Positions 16,708 to 26,478 of a stretch of DNA of 64,000 bases are shown here, piece by piece; the first letter of the stretch is position 1, and each line of letters begins with the position of its first letter. Below the pieces are notes generated by a model that searched no databases, was not told the origin of the DNA, and saw only the letters and a program-made list of their open reading frames with translations. The stretch is taken from contig JAFURQ010000011.1 of the NCBI GenBank assembly GCA_017471825.1, positions 62,001 through 126,000 of the forward strand. The letters are read 5' to 3'. This stretch comes from Clostridia bacterium. Lineage in GTDB: Bacteria; Bacillota; Clostridia; Oscillospirales; CAG-272. Made by a program: the position numbers and the translations under genes.

Positions 16708-17769
16708 TTATGTCTCCTTAAGGATTTCTTTTACTTTCGAGATAAAAATCTCCATCTGCTGTAAGGTTCCTATGGTAATTCTGTTATAATCCTTTATTCT
16801 GTCAGATGAAAAATGACGGATCAAGACTCCGCGCTGCTTTAGCTTTTTATAAAGCTCCTCGCCGGATATCCTATCCGATTTGACAAACAGAAAATTTGCC
16901 TTAGAATCGGGAACAGTGAACCCAAGAGCTAAAAGTTCATTTTTGGTCCATTCCCTGTTTACAATAATGCGCTTACAGTTGTCCATATAATATTCATTAT
17001 CCTTAATGGCATTATAGCCCGCCGCCATAGTCATACGGTTAACGTTATATGGATTGGTAGAGTATTTAATTTTATTAAGATCGCTGATCAGAGCACTGTT
17101 AGCAATTCCAAATCCGAGGCGCGCTCCCGCTAGGGAGCGTGATTTTGAAAAAGTGCCCGTAACAAGAAGATTATCATATTTTTTGACAAAATTAATAGCG
17201 CTTTCCGCGCCAAAATCAACGTAAGCCTCATCGATAATAACAACGTTGTCGGGATTGGTGCGTACTATTCTCTCCACTTGGTGCAAGGACAGCGCAATTC
17301 CTGTTGGGGCATTAGGATTTGCGATAACGATGTTTTTGTTAATTCCGCAATAATCGTCAACGTCGATTGTAAAATCTTCTTTTAAAGGAATTTGCTCATA
17401 CGGCACAGAATTGAGCTGCGCAAACACAGAATAGAATCCGTACGTAATGTCAGGAAAAACAATAGGATGCTCACTGTCGCAAAACGCCATAAAAGCAAAA
17501 TTCAGAATTTCGTCCGAACCGTTTGTCATCAAAATTTCGTCGGTTTTCACACCAAAAAGTGCGGCAGACGCAGAAACTAAATCCGTGCATTCGGGATCGG
17601 AATAAAGCTGAAGTCGCGAAGCCTCATTTGTGACTGCCGTGATAACGGACGGTGACGGAGGAAAGGGCGACTCATTTGTATTAAGTTTAACATATTTCAT
17701 TTCCTTGGGTTGTTCACCCGGAGTATATGCAACCAAGGACTCGTATTTACGGCTTAAAAATCTACTCAT
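16708..17769 (-). CDS. hisC: histidinol-phosphate aminotransferase
   Basis: A 353-residue fold-type I PLP aminotransferase. Evidence: KLNTNESPFPPSP near the N-terminus, MTNGSDEILNFAF, NPNAPTGIA, VIIDEAYVDFG and TGTFSKSRSLAGARLGFG, where the Lys of FSKSRSLAG is the PLP Schiff-base residue. The C-terminal RHFSSDRIKDYNRITIGT contains the substrate-binding Arg. It converts imidazole acetol phosphate and glutamate to histidinol phosphate. It overlaps hisD by 4 bases. Confidence 0.95.
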   Translation of the reverse strand: MSRFLSRKYESLVAYTPGEQPKEMKYVKLNTNESPFPPSPSVITAVTNEASRLQLYSDPECTDLVSASAALFGVKTDEILMTNGSDEILNFAFMAFCDSEHPIVFPDITYGFYSVFAQLNSVPYEQIPLKEDFTIDVDDYCGINKNIVIANPNAPTGIALSLHQVERIVRTNPDNVVIIDEAYVDFGAESAINFVKKYDNLLVTGTFSKSRSLAGARLGFGIANSALISDLNKIKYSTNPYNVNRMTMAAGYNAIKDNEYYMDNCKRIIVNREWTKNELLALGFTVPDSKANFLFVKSDRISGEELYKKLKQRGVLIRHFSSDRIKDYNRITIGTLQQMEIFISKVKEILKET

Positions 17770-19049
17770 TGCTCGTCCTCGAATCGTATCGTAGCACTTT
17801 TTGCATGCGCACCCAAGCCTTCTTTTTCGGCAAAATACGCCACCTTATCTGCAACACTTCTTAATGCATCCTTGGTGTAATAAGTGAATTGAGTTTTCCT
17901 CACAAAATCATCAACGCTGAGCGGCGAGGAGAAGCGTGCAGTTCCGCTTGTTGGAAGCGTGTGATTCGGACCTGCGAAATAATCGCCCAAGGATTCGGGA
18001 CAGTATTTCCCCATAAATACCGAGCCTGCGTGCTGAATTTTATCGAGATAATCGAAAGGATTATCAACACAAAGCTCAAGGTGCTCGGGTGCAATTTCAT
18101 TCGCTATTTCTATAGCTAAAAACAGATTGTTTTCCGCTACTATAATTTTTCCGTTATTATCAATCGAGCATCTTGCAATATCCGCTCTTTCAAGGCTTGG
18201 AATTTGTACTTCAAGCTCCTCCCTAACCGCTATTGCAAAATCAAAGCTATCTGTTACGAGAACAGCGCTTGCCATTCTGTCATGCTCTGCCTGCGAAAGA
18301 AGATCTGCGGCGACAAATTTGGGGTTCGCGGTTGAATCGGCAACTACCAATATTTCTGAGGGGCCCGCGATCATATCAATGGACACCTTGCCGAAAACCT
18401 GCTTTTTCGCCTCAGCCACATACGCATTTCCGGGGCCCACTATCTTGTCAACCTTAGGAACTGTTGCTGTTCCGTATGCGAGCGCTGCGATTGCCTGTGC
18501 CCCGCCAACCTTGAAAATTCTATCGACTCCTGCGATTTTTGCGGCAGCAAGAATAACCGGATTTACCTTTCCGCTTTTTAGCGGAGGCGTCACCATAACA
18601 ATTTCCTTACAGCCGGCAATTTTTGCAGGAATGGAATCCATCAGAACTGTTGAAGGATATGCAGCTGTTCCACCGGGGACATAAAGTCCGACCTTTTCAA
18701 TTGGGATAACCTTCTGACCCGTTATAACTCCATCCTTTTCCGCAATGACGAAGCTATTACGTACCTGACGCTGATGAAATCCTTTAATATTTTCGGCGGC
18801 TTCTCTTATTATTGAGATAAATTCAGGATCAACCGAGGAATATGCCTCCTCAATTTCAGCCTCGCTTACCTCAAGCGAGTCCAAGCCTACCTTATCAAAT
18901 CTGTCTGTGTAATAGCGGAGCGCATCGTCACCATCTCTAATTACATTAGAAATGATTTCGGAAACGCTTGCTTCTACTCCTGAATCAATATTATCTCTGG
19001 CGAATATCTCATCATTTGACACCTCGCCATACCTGTAAATCTTAATCAT
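17766..19049 (-). CDS. hisD: histidinol dehydrogenase
   Basis: A 427-residue zinc- and NAD-dependent dehydrogenase performing the last two oxidations to L-histidine. Recognisable blocks are VGLYVPGGTAAYPSTVLM, IFKVGGAQAIAALAYGT, VDKIVGPGNAYVAEAK, IDMIAGPSEILVVAD, AADLLSQAEHD and the GPNHTLPTSGTARFSSPL region near the C-terminus. Length is typical. It overlaps the 3' end of hisG by 8 bases. Confidence 0.97.
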   Translation of the reverse strand: MIKIYRYGEVSNDEIFARDNIDSGVEASVSEIISNVIRDGDDALRYYTDRFDKVGLDSLEVSEAEIEEAYSSVDPEFISIIREAAENIKGFHQRQVRNSFVIAEKDGVITGQKVIPIEKVGLYVPGGTAAYPSTVLMDSIPAKIAGCKEIVMVTPPLKSGKVNPVILAAAKIAGVDRIFKVGGAQAIAALAYGTATVPKVDKIVGPGNAYVAEAKKQVFGKVSIDMIAGPSEILVVADSTANPKFVAADLLSQAEHDRMASAVLVTDSFDFAIAVREELEVQIPSLERADIARCSIDNNGKIIVAENNLFLAIEIANEIAPEHLELCVDNPFDYLDKIQHAGSVFMGKYCPESLGDYFAGPNHTLPTSGTARFSSPLSVDDFVRKTQFTYYTKDALRSVADKVAYFAEKEGLGAHAKSATIRFEDEQ

Positions 19050-19671
19050 CGTACTTTACCTGTGCTTTTATCGCATCTACAATTTTTTCAATTTCGGTGG
19101 TTTTAAATTTAAAGGTTGCCTTGTTTGCAATAAGACGAGCGCTTATTGGCACAATATTCTTAATAACTTCCAGATCGTTTTCCTTTAAAGTTGTGCCTGT
19201 TTCCACAATGTCAACGATAACGTCTGAAAGCTTCAAAATCGGAGCTATTTCGATTGAACCGTTAAGCTTTATAATGTCAATATCACGGCAAATAGATTTA
19301 TAATATTCGGATGCGATATTGGGAAATTTCGTTGCAACCCTTAGTGTCTTCTGCGTATCATCATAAAAATCCTTAGGTGCCGCAACGGCCATTCTGCATT
19401 TACCGAGATTCAAGTCAAGAAGCTCATAAACGTTTGGTGAATATTCGAGAAGTATATCCTTACCCACAACGCCTATATCAGCCGCGCCGCGCTCAACGTA
19501 TATTGCTACGTCGGAGGGCTTGACCCAGAAATAGCGTATTCCAACGTCAGCGTTTTCGAAAATAAGCTTTCGGCTATTTTCTTTAATTGACGGGCATTCG
19601 TATCCTGCGGCCTCAAACATGGAATACACCTTTTCACCAAGGCGCCCCTTTGGAAGTGCAACACTAATCAT
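19042..19671 (-). CDS. hisG: ATP phosphoribosyltransferase, short-form catalytic subunit
   Basis: A 209-residue HisG of the short type that lacks the C-terminal regulatory domain and needs HisZ. It starts SVALPKGRLGEKVYSMFEAAGY and contains DVAIYVERGAADIGVVGKDIL and the phosphoribosyl-binding DIVETGTTLKEN block. It joins ATP and PRPP in the first committed step of histidine synthesis. The start overlaps the hisZ stop as ATGA, consistent with a stoichiometric HisG-HisZ complex. Confidence 0.97.
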   Translation of the reverse strand: MISVALPKGRLGEKVYSMFEAAGYECPSIKENSRKLIFENADVGIRYFWVKPSDVAIYVERGAADIGVVGKDILLEYSPNVYELLDLNLGKCRMAVAAPKDFYDDTQKTLRVATKFPNIASEYYKSICRDIDIIKLNGSIEIAPILKLSDVIVDIVETGTTLKENDLEVIKNIVPISARLIANKATFKFKTTEIEKIVDAIKAQVKYDD

Positions 19672-20771
19672 TTTGCCGCCTCCTTACTCAAGTCGATAAG
19701 CTCCTTATATCTTAATTTTGTCGGTATAATTCTTGACGAAAATACACTTTTTTCGGATCTTATTAATTCTTCTTTTTTAAGAATAATTGTTTCTGCCGTC
19801 GTTTTTTCATCATATATCATTAAAACATCGACATCGTAGGTGTTAGAATCACTGAGCTGAGAAAGAAGATCAACGTATACGGCAAAGCCGATTGCACTGC
19901 TGGTTCGTCCCATACGCTTCATAAGCGGATCATATTTTCCGCCCGTTAAAACATCCTCGTAAATTCCGTTTATAAATCCCTTAAAGACTATGCCATCATA
20001 ATATCGCATATCGTTTATAACAGAAAAATCAAACTTAATTTTTTCGGCAAACTCGGTATTTGCAAATAAATCCGCAAGCGTTCTAAGCTCGTTAAGTGCC
20101 GCAAGCTGTTTTTCATTTTTGCAAATTTCAAAGATAGCATCAACGCTTTCAGCAAGATTGCCGTAAAGCGAAAGCATAACTTCTATTACCGCAGATTTAT
20201 CTTTGGTAATTTGATATTTTTCGCAAAGAGCCAGGGCCTCGTGGCGATTTTTCTCTGCTATGAGCTCGGTAATTTGCTTTCTAAAGACTTTATCTGTGCT
20301 TACCTCATCAAGCATTGCCGAATACAAGCCCATGTGAGATATATCAAGTATAAACTCATCAGACATCATGCTCAAGCTTTTTGCGGCGATATAAACGACC
20401 TCAAAAACATCTGTTGAATCAATATCTCCAATACACTCAATTCCAGATTGCATAATCTCTTTGAATTGGTGTGTACTGCCTGAAAGGCGGTATACGTTTT
20501 CATTATAGTACACCTTTTGCTTGTTGCCCTCTTCATCAGCAGTATTTTTAATTATAGAAAGGGTTACGTCGGGCTTAAGTGCCAAAAGCTTTCCGTTCGT
20601 ATCTGTGAACGTAATAATAGAATCGCTTACAAGAAAATCCTTGTTGCGAACATACAAGTCATATTCTTCAAATTTGCTCATTTTGAACGGCTGATAACCG
20701 TATTGATTATACAGGCTACGAAGAGCCAACACTGCTTTCTCTTCACTTTTTAAAAGTGCCTCATTAAACAA
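19668..20771 (-). CDS. hisZ: ATP phosphoribosyltransferase regulatory subunit HisZ
   Basis: A 367-residue class II aminoacyl-tRNA-synthetase-like protein related to HisRS. It has the motif 2-like LALKPDVTLSIIKN and YYNENVYR region and the histidine-binding-type MRYYDGIVFKGF and YDPLMKRMG blocks, but no C-terminal anticodon-binding domain. The start is taken as TTG 20771, 7-8 bases after AAAGGAGG; the GTG at 20780 falls inside that ribosome binding site. HisZ binds short HisG and mediates histidine feedback inhibition. It is the first his gene of the operon. Confidence 0.93.
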   Translation of the reverse strand: MFNEALLKSEEKAVLALRSLYNQYGYQPFKMSKFEEYDLYVRNKDFLVSDSIITFTDTNGKLLALKPDVTLSIIKNTADEEGNKQKVYYNENVYRLSGSTHQFKEIMQSGIECIGDIDSTDVFEVVYIAAKSLSMMSDEFILDISHMGLYSAMLDEVSTDKVFRKQITELIAEKNRHEALALCEKYQITKDKSAVIEVMLSLYGNLAESVDAIFEICKNEKQLAALNELRTLADLFANTEFAEKIKFDFSVINDMRYYDGIVFKGFINGIYEDVLTGGKYDPLMKRMGRTSSAIGFAVYVDLLSQLSDSNTYDVDVLMIYDEKTTAETIILKKEELIRSEKSVFSSRIIPTKLRYKELIDLSKEAAK

Positions 20772-20801
20772 GCTCGACACCTCCTTTGATATTTTACAGT
20801 T

Positions 20802-21173
20802 TTATATTTCGGCTATAACTTCAACTTCAACAAGTGCGCCCTTGGGCAAATCCTTTACCGCAACACAGCTACGTGCAGGTTTGCCGATAAAATACCGGGC
20901 ATAAACCTCATTAAAAGCGGCGAAATCAGCGATATTTGAAAGGAAGCAGGTGGTCTTTATTGCCTTTTCAAACGATGTACCTGCCGCACTCAATACCTCT
21001 GCAAGATTTTTCATAACCTGCTCAGTCTGCGCGGTTATTCCCTCAGCTTCAATGCATCCTGTTGCGGGATTGATCGGAATTTGCCCCGAAGTATAAACAA
21101 ATCCGCCCGAAACAATCGCCTGCGAGTACGGCCCTATCGCCGCAGGTGCCTTGTTGGTAGAAATTATTTTCAT
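20802..21173 (-). CDS. ridA: RidA family reactive enamine/imine deaminase
   Basis: A 123-residue YjgF/RidA protein. It has AIGPYSQAI, YTSGQIPINPATG, QVMKNLAEVL and the C-terminal PARSCVAVKDLPKGALVEVEV, with the conserved Arg and Glu of the active site. RidA homotrimers hydrolyse 2-aminoacrylate and 2-aminocrotonate released by PLP-dependent dehydratases. It follows ilvA by 20 bases, the enzyme that generates these products, so the assignment is supported by context. Confidence 0.95.
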   Translation of the reverse strand: MKIISTNKAPAAIGPYSQAIVSGGFVYTSGQIPINPATGCIEAEGITAQTEQVMKNLAEVLSAAGTSFEKAIKTTCFLSNIADFAAFNEVYARYFIGKPARSCVAVKDLPKGALVEVEVIAEI

Positions 21174-21193
21174 AGTATTATCCTCACTGTTTA

Positions 21194-22387
21194 TTAGAGT
21201 AATTTAAATCCGGCTTCTTTGAGTGCTCTTTCTATCTGATGTATATGATCGTAATTTTTGGTTTCAAGAATTATTCGCAAATAGCATCCGTTGACATCCG
21301 AGCCCTCATTCGCTCTCTCGTGATGAACTGAGGTAACGTTTCCACCGAGATCTGCAATGATTCTCGAAACGTTTTTAAGCTGACCGGGCTTATCTACAAG
21401 CTCTATCATAAGCTGACAGCTTCTTCCCGACATCAGCAAGCCTCTTTTTATAACTCTTGAAAGTATTGTTACGTCTATATTTCCGCCCGAAAGAAGACAA
21501 ACGGTCTTTTTATTATCGATGTTTATTTTTCCAAACATAACCGCAGCTACCGAAACGGCACCTGCGCCCTCGGTTACGAGCTTGTGTTGCTCCATAAGTG
21601 CAAGTATGGCGGCAGAAATCTCATCATCTGTTACCGTCACTATTTCATCAACGTACTTTGAGCAAATTTCATATGTAAGATTACCCGGCTTTTTGACGGC
21701 AATTCCGTCGGCAATAGTTGATACGGCAGAAAGCTCTTCGATTTTCCCGTCGTTGACAGAATTATACATAGACGGAGCTCCCATCGCCTGTACACCGTAA
21801 ACCTTTATAGAGGGGTTTACTGCCTTAAGGGTATATGCTATTCCGGATATAAGTCCGCCACCGCCGATAGGGACAACGACAGCATCGAGATTGGGAATCT
21901 GCTCAATAAGCTCAAGCGCTATTGTTCCCTGACCTGCAATTACATCCTCGTCGTCAAACGGATGAATAAAGGTGTAACCCTCCTCATCTCTGAGCGAAAG
22001 AGCCTTACGGTATGCGTCATCGTAAACTCCTTCTACAAGACAAACCTCGGCTCCATAGCTTTTTGTCGCCTCTATTTTAGAGATAGGAGCTCCGTCAGGC
22101 AGACATATTACCGCCTTTATCCCATTCTTTTGTGCCGCGAGTGCAACACCTTGAGCATGGTTTCCTGCCGAGCAGGCAACAACGCCCCTCGCCCTTTCCT
22201 CAGGTGTAAGCTTCGACATTTTATAATACGAGCCGCGAATCTTAAACGAACCCGTTGTTTGCAGATTCTCTGTCTTTAAATAAATTTCCGCTCCTTCTTT
22301 GATTTTAGGAGCAAATATGATGTCTGTTTTTCTGACCACGTCGCGCAAAACGTTGCTTGCGCGGTAAACATTATCAAGTGTAAGCAT
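21194..22387 (-). CDS. ilvA: threonine ammonia-lyase (threonine dehydratase)
   Basis: A 397-residue fold-type II PLP enzyme. The PLP lysine lies in TTGSFKIRGSYYK, followed by SAGNHAQGVAL and the glycine-rich phosphate loop PIGGGGLISG. A single C-terminal ACT-like domain (about residues 325-397, ELVDKPGQLKNVSRIIADLGG) is present, like the shorter TdcB/ilvA hybrids rather than the 500-residue enteric IlvA with two such domains. It deaminates threonine to 2-oxobutanoate for isoleucine synthesis. The ACT domain suggests allosteric control. Placement between BCAA genes and ridA supports a biosynthetic role. Confidence 0.93.
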   Translation of the reverse strand: MLTLDNVYRASNVLRDVVRKTDIIFAPKIKEGAEIYLKTENLQTTGSFKIRGSYYKMSKLTPEERARGVVACSAGNHAQGVALAAQKNGIKAVICLPDGAPISKIEATKSYGAEVCLVEGVYDDAYRKALSLRDEEGYTFIHPFDDEDVIAGQGTIALELIEQIPNLDAVVVPIGGGGLISGIAYTLKAVNPSIKVYGVQAMGAPSMYNSVNDGKIEELSAVSTIADGIAVKKPGNLTYEICSKYVDEIVTVTDDEISAAILALMEQHKLVTEGAGAVSVAAVMFGKINIDNKKTVCLLSGGNIDVTILSRVIKRGLLMSGRSCQLMIELVDKPGQLKNVSRIIADLGGNVTSVHHERANEGSDVNGCYLRIILETKNYDHIHQIERALKEAGFKLL

Positions 22388-22411
22388 TTTTCCTCTTTTA
22401 GGCGCCCAATA

Positions 22412-23575
22412 TCACATCAGGCTATCAATAAACTGTTCCGCACATCTTGCGGAGCGCGAGCCACGACGTAATGCAAAGGCCTCTGCCCTCACATCGAGTT
22501 CGCCTATATCCATGTCGATTTTATTTCTTTTTGCAAGCTCGTGTACTATATCAAGATAAAGCTTTTTGTTTGGCTTCGTGAAAAGAACAACCAAGCCAAA
22601 GCGCTCGGATAACGACAGCGTTTCTTGAAGCGTATCATTAACATGCACATCGTTTCCTTCTCGGTCTGAGAAGGATTCCTTTATTATATGTCGGCGATTC
22701 GAGGTTGCGTAAATCACGGCATTGTCTGCCTTTGCCGAGGCACTGCCCTCGAGCGCCGCCTTGAGCATACTGAAATTATCATCACTGCGGTTAAAGGAAA
22801 GATCGTCGATAAATATGATAAATTTCAGTGGATTATCGTTTATCTTACCCATAACGTACGGCAAATGGTGAAGCTGATCCTTACGAAGCTCTATGAGCCT
22901 CAAGCCCTTGTCAAAAAATTCATTGGCAACAGCCTTTACAGTCGAGGACTTACCCGTTCCCGCGTCTCCGCATAACAGAGCGTTGGCGGCAGGGCGACAT
23001 TCCAAAAAAGCAACGGTATTCGCAACTATCTTTTCTCGTTCTTCCTCATACCCAACGAATTTATCTATTGTGGTTTTGTCCGAGCTGATTATTGGCTCTA
23101 TAGCCTTGTCATCAGAGAGCCTGAACATACAGTAGGATGAGAAAATACCGTATCCGTATTTATCAACGTTCAGAATCCTCTTTTCATATAGCTCCTGAAA
23201 ATCCCATTTTTCAGAATAAAACGGAGAAACGTAATCAACTCCGAGATCCTCTGCAAAAGCTTTGGGTGTCAATGCCGCCAACTCTTGAAAGTTAAGAATT
23301 TCGTGCCTTACCGCCTGCGAAATCTCTTCGCTTATCGGTTTTTTATGTGCTCTTGATTTTATATAAACATTCTCATCCTCGCAAACCAAGTTAAAAACAA
23401 GCTGAGTAAGAGAATTCCCGTGTGCATATATTTCCGCAACAAAGGCGGCGTATGCTTTTATCTTTTCGTCGGTCGACGTGCTTTTGGCATAATCTGCAAA
23501 GTGCTTAAGCAATGGCTTCTGCATCACCGCAGAAAAAACGCTCGACATACAAAGTCGCAAATAAAGTTCTTTCAT
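22412..23575 (-). CDS. DUF815-family AAA+ ATPase
   Basis: A 387-residue protein, taking the ATG at 23575; a TTG at 23611 overlapping the leuB end is an alternative start. The N-terminal half is helical and unrecognised. The C-terminal half is an AAA+ domain with Walker A GDAGTGKSSTVK (about residue 200), Walker B FIIFIDDLSF, sensor-1-like VIYATSNRRH and SERFGLVV. These match the DUF815 family of conserved bacterial ATPases, whose function is unknown. Its location between leuB and ilvA inside an amino-acid operon is unexpected; it may simply ride along. Spacing is 22 bases after leuB and 24 before ilvA. Confidence 0.88.
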   Translation of the reverse strand: MKELYLRLCMSSVFSAVMQKPLLKHFADYAKSTSTDEKIKAYAAFVAEIYAHGNSLTQLVFNLVCEDENVYIKSRAHKKPISEEISQAVRHEILNFQELAALTPKAFAEDLGVDYVSPFYSEKWDFQELYEKRILNVDKYGYGIFSSYCMFRLSDDKAIEPIISSDKTTIDKFVGYEEEREKIVANTVAFLECRPAANALLCGDAGTGKSSTVKAVANEFFDKGLRLIELRKDQLHHLPYVMGKINDNPLKFIIFIDDLSFNRSDDNFSMLKAALEGSASAKADNAVIYATSNRRHIIKESFSDREGNDVHVNDTLQETLSLSERFGLVVLFTKPNKKLYLDIVHELAKRNKIDMDIGELDVRAEAFALRRGSRSARCAEQFIDSLM

Positions 23576-23597
23576 AATGCTATCCGAATTACAAATA

Positions 23598-24665
23598 TCA
23601 TATAAATTCAATGATTTGGTTTGTTATTTCTTCAGTCGAAAGCGCAGGAGCTCCGTGCGCAAGGTCAGCCGTACGGTAACCGGCCTCAAGAACCTTGTCA
23701 ACAGCACTGACTATTGCTTCACTTTCTTCTGCCAGATTAAACGAATACAAAAGCATCATTGCCGCTGAAAGAATGGTTGCAATGGGGTTGGCTTTGTTTT
23801 GCCCCGTAATATCGGGAGCCGAACCGTGAATCGGCTCGTAAAGACCTCTCGTAGATTCGCAAAGCGATGCAGACGGAAGCATTCCGATAGAGCCTGTAAT
23901 CTGCGAAGCCTCATCCGAAAGAATATCACCAAACATATTCGACGTAACGATTACGTCAAACTGTGCCGGATTACGTACAAGCTGCATTGCGGCATTATCA
24001 ACAAGCATATCCGAGCACTCTACATCGGGATACTCTGCCGAGATCTCATGTACGATTTTCCTCCATAAACGAGAGGTTTCGAGAACGTTTGCCTTATCAA
24101 TGCTTGTAAGCTTTTTTCTTCTCTTCCTCGCGGTAGCAAAAGCCACTCTAACGATTCTTTCTATTTCCATACGGCTATAGCTCTCAGTATCGTAAGCCTC
24201 CTCGCCGTATTTGCCCTCGCGCATACCGCGCTCGCCAAAATAAATGCCGCCGGTAAGCTCGCGGACAATCATAATATCAAAGCCGTTTTCAACAATATCG
24301 TCACGCAACGGGCACTCGCCCTTAAGAGCGGGATAAAGCTTCGCGGGACGCAAATTGGTAAACAAATTCATAGCTGCGCGAATGCCGAGAAGAGCCTTTT
24401 CCGGTCTCATATTTCCGGGTAACGTATCCCATTTGGGACCTCCTACGGCTCCAAGCAAAACGCTATCCGAGGCAAGACATCCTTCGACCGTTTCCTGTGG
24501 CAGAGGAATACCGTGCTTATCAATTGCAACGCCGCCGATATCATACGGTGTAAAATTAAATTTATGTCCGTATTTTTCGCCAACTGCATCAAGCACCTTT
24601 ACTGCGCTATCGACGATTTCGGGACCGATTCCATCTCCTTTAAGGAGTGCAATATTGAAAACCAT
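23598..24665 (-). CDS. leuB: 3-isopropylmalate dehydrogenase
   Basis: A 355-residue NAD-dependent beta-decarboxylating dehydrogenase. The start at 24665 ([18 protein letters not shown]) is chosen because GTGAGG lies just upstream and the GTG further upstream lies inside leuD. Signatures are [29 protein letters not shown]-type block, [12 protein letters not shown] and the Mg-binding [23 protein letters not shown] plus [21 protein letters not shown]. It oxidises 3-isopropylmalate to 2-oxoisocaproate in leucine synthesis. Confidence 0.97.
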   Translation of the reverse strand: MVFNIALLKGDGIGPEIVDSAVKVLDAVGEKYGHKFNFTPYDIGGVAIDKHGIPLPQETVEGCLASDSVLLGAVGGPKWDTLPGNMRPEKALLGIRAAMNLFTNLRPAKLYPALKGECPLRDDIVENGFDIMIVRELTGGIYFGERGMREGKYGEEAYDTESYSRMEIERIVRVAFATARKRRKKLTSIDKANVLETSRLWRKIVHEISAEYPDVECSDMLVDNAAMQLVRNPAQFDVIVTSNMFGDILSDEASQITGSIGMLPSASLCESTRGLYEPIHGSAPDITGQNKANPIATILSAAMMLLYSFNLAEESEAIVSAVDKVLEAGYRTADLAHGAPALSTEEITNQIIEFI

Positions 24666-24673
24666 TTTTTGCC

Positions 24674-25168
24674 TCACTTTATATCGCCACAGCGAATTGA
24701 CTCTACAAGTCCGCCGCAGCTTATTATTTTTTGTATAAATTCAGGGAACGGATTTGTCTTGAACGATTGACCTGTTGTGATATTGTATATAATACCGTTA
24801 TCAAGATCTGCCTCGATTTTATCCCCTTCTTTTATGCTTTCAGAAGCCTCCGGGCACTCGAGAATAGCAAGACCTATATTAATCGAATTACGATAGAAAA
24901 TTCTTGCAAAGCTTTTTGCTATTACAAGGGATATACCGCTCTCCTTAATTGCAATCGGTGCGTGCTCGCGCGAGGAACCGCAACCAAAATTGCTTCCGGC
25001 GATCATTATATCGCCGACCTCGACCTTTTTGACAAAATCCTTATCTATATCCTCCATACAATGTGACGCCAATTCCTTTTTGTCAATCGTATTAAGATAT
25101 CTTGCGGGAATTATAACGTCGGTATCAACATTGTCGCCATATTTTATTGCTTTACCTGTAAATTTCAT
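24674..25168 (-). CDS. leuD: 3-isopropylmalate dehydratase small subunit
   Basis: A 164-residue aconitase-swivel domain protein. It has [34 protein letters not shown] (the swivel-domain signature) and [17 protein letters not shown]. With LeuC it isomerises 2- to 3-isopropylmalate. The short length marks the LeuD form common in Clostridia and archaea. It follows leuC by 19 bases. Confidence 0.97.
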   Translation of the reverse strand: MKFTGKAIKYGDNVDTDVIIPARYLNTIDKKELASHCMEDIDKDFVKKVEVGDIMIAGSNFGCGSSREHAPIAIKESGISLVIAKSFARIFYRNSINIGLAILECPEASESIKEGDKIEADLDNGIIYNITTGQSFKTNPFPEFIQKIISCGGLVESIRCGDIK

Positions 25169-25187
25169 CTGCTATATTTCCCTTTCG

Positions 25188-26453
25188 TTAGTCTAACATT
25201 TCTTTGGGATCGGCTATTTTTCCTGCGATAGCACTTGCGGCGGCAACCGCAGGGCTTGCAAGATAAACCTCAGATGCAACGTCGCCCATTCTACCAACGA
25301 AGTTGCGGTTCGTTGTCGCAACGGCGCGTTCACCTGCCGCGAGAATGCCCATATATCCGCCAAGACACGGACCGCAGGTTGGTGTTGAAACAACGCATCC
25401 CGCGTCAATGAATATTTTCAACAGTCCGTTTTCCATAGCCTTCAAGTAAATATCCTGCGTTGCGGGTATGATAATCGCACGAACGTTTTTCGCGACCTTT
25501 TTGCCCTTCATTATTTCTGCGGCTTCTGCGAGATCCTTGTAATGTCCGTTGGTGCAGGAGCCTATCACGACCTGATCTATCCTGATATCACCGATTTCAT
25601 CAAAGGTCTTGGTGTTTTCGGGCAGATGAGGGAAAGCGACCGTTGACTTGATGGTCGAAAGATCTATTTTGTAAATCTCGTCATATTCTGCATCATCGTC
25701 CGCCTTGAAAATTGTCATTTCGCGCTCAGAGCGTTCCTTTACATAGTTAACGGTTTGCTCGTCAACCTCAAAAATACCGTTTTTCGCGCCCGCTTCAATT
25801 GCCATATTAGCAACCGTAAGCCTATCAAAAACCGACAGCGATGCTACTCCATCACCAACAAACTCCATAGACTTGTACAGTGCTCCGTCGACACCGATCA
25901 TTCCTATGATATGAAGAATAAGATCCTTACCGGAAACATATTTATTCAGCTTTCCGGTAAGAACAAATTTAATGGCCGAAGGAACCTTAAACCAAGCCTT
26001 TCCCGTTGCCATACCGCACGCCATATCAGTTGAGCCAACTCCGGTAGAAAAGGCTCCAAGCGCACCGTACGTACAAGTATGCGAATCTGCACCGATAACA
26101 ACATCTCCGGGAACAACAAGCCCCTTTTCGGGAAGAAGCGCGTGCTCTATTCCCATTCTGCCGACGTCGTAAAAATGTACTATTTCTTCCTTCTCACAAA
26201 AATCACGGCACATTTTGCACTGAACGGCAGCCTTGATATCTTTATTAGGTGCAAAATGGTCCATTACCATGGTAACCTTTTCTTTATCAAATACACCGTC
26301 TGCACCAATTCTTTCATACTCGCGTATAGCAACAGGAGACGTTATATCGTTTCCAAGAACTCTATCAACGTTTACAAGCACAAGCTGACCTGCAGTAACA
26401 CTCTCAAGCCCAGCATGATGTGCGAGTATTTTTTGTGTCATTGTCATCGACAT
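25188..26453 (-). CDS. leuC: 3-isopropylmalate dehydratase large subunit
   Basis: A 421-residue aconitase-family subunit. Motifs include [22 protein letters not shown]-like block (Cys and surrounding Gly), [17 protein letters not shown], and [20 protein letters not shown]; the three Cys that hold the 4Fe-4S cluster sit in SCTN and CGPC. The start has AAAGGA upstream. It pairs with LeuD encoded directly downstream. This is the bacterial/archaeal shorter LeuC type. Confidence 0.97.
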   Translation of the reverse strand: MSMTMTQKILAHHAGLESVTAGQLVLVNVDRVLGNDITSPVAIREYERIGADGVFDKEKVTMVMDHFAPNKDIKAAVQCKMCRDFCEKEEIVHFYDVGRMGIEHALLPEKGLVVPGDVVIGADSHTCTYGALGAFSTGVGSTDMACGMATGKAWFKVPSAIKFVLTGKLNKYVSGKDLILHIIGMIGVDGALYKSMEFVGDGVASLSVFDRLTVANMAIEAGAKNGIFEVDEQTVNYVKERSEREMTIFKADDDAEYDEIYKIDLSTIKSTVAFPHLPENTKTFDEIGDIRIDQVVIGSCTNGHYKDLAEAAEIMKGKKVAKNVRAIIIPATQDIYLKAMENGLLKIFIDAGCVVSTPTCGPCLGGYMGILAAGERAVATTNRNFVGRMGDVASEVYLASPAVAAASAIAGKIADPKEMLD

Positions 26454-26478
26454 CTTAAAATTCCTTTCGCCGCAAACA

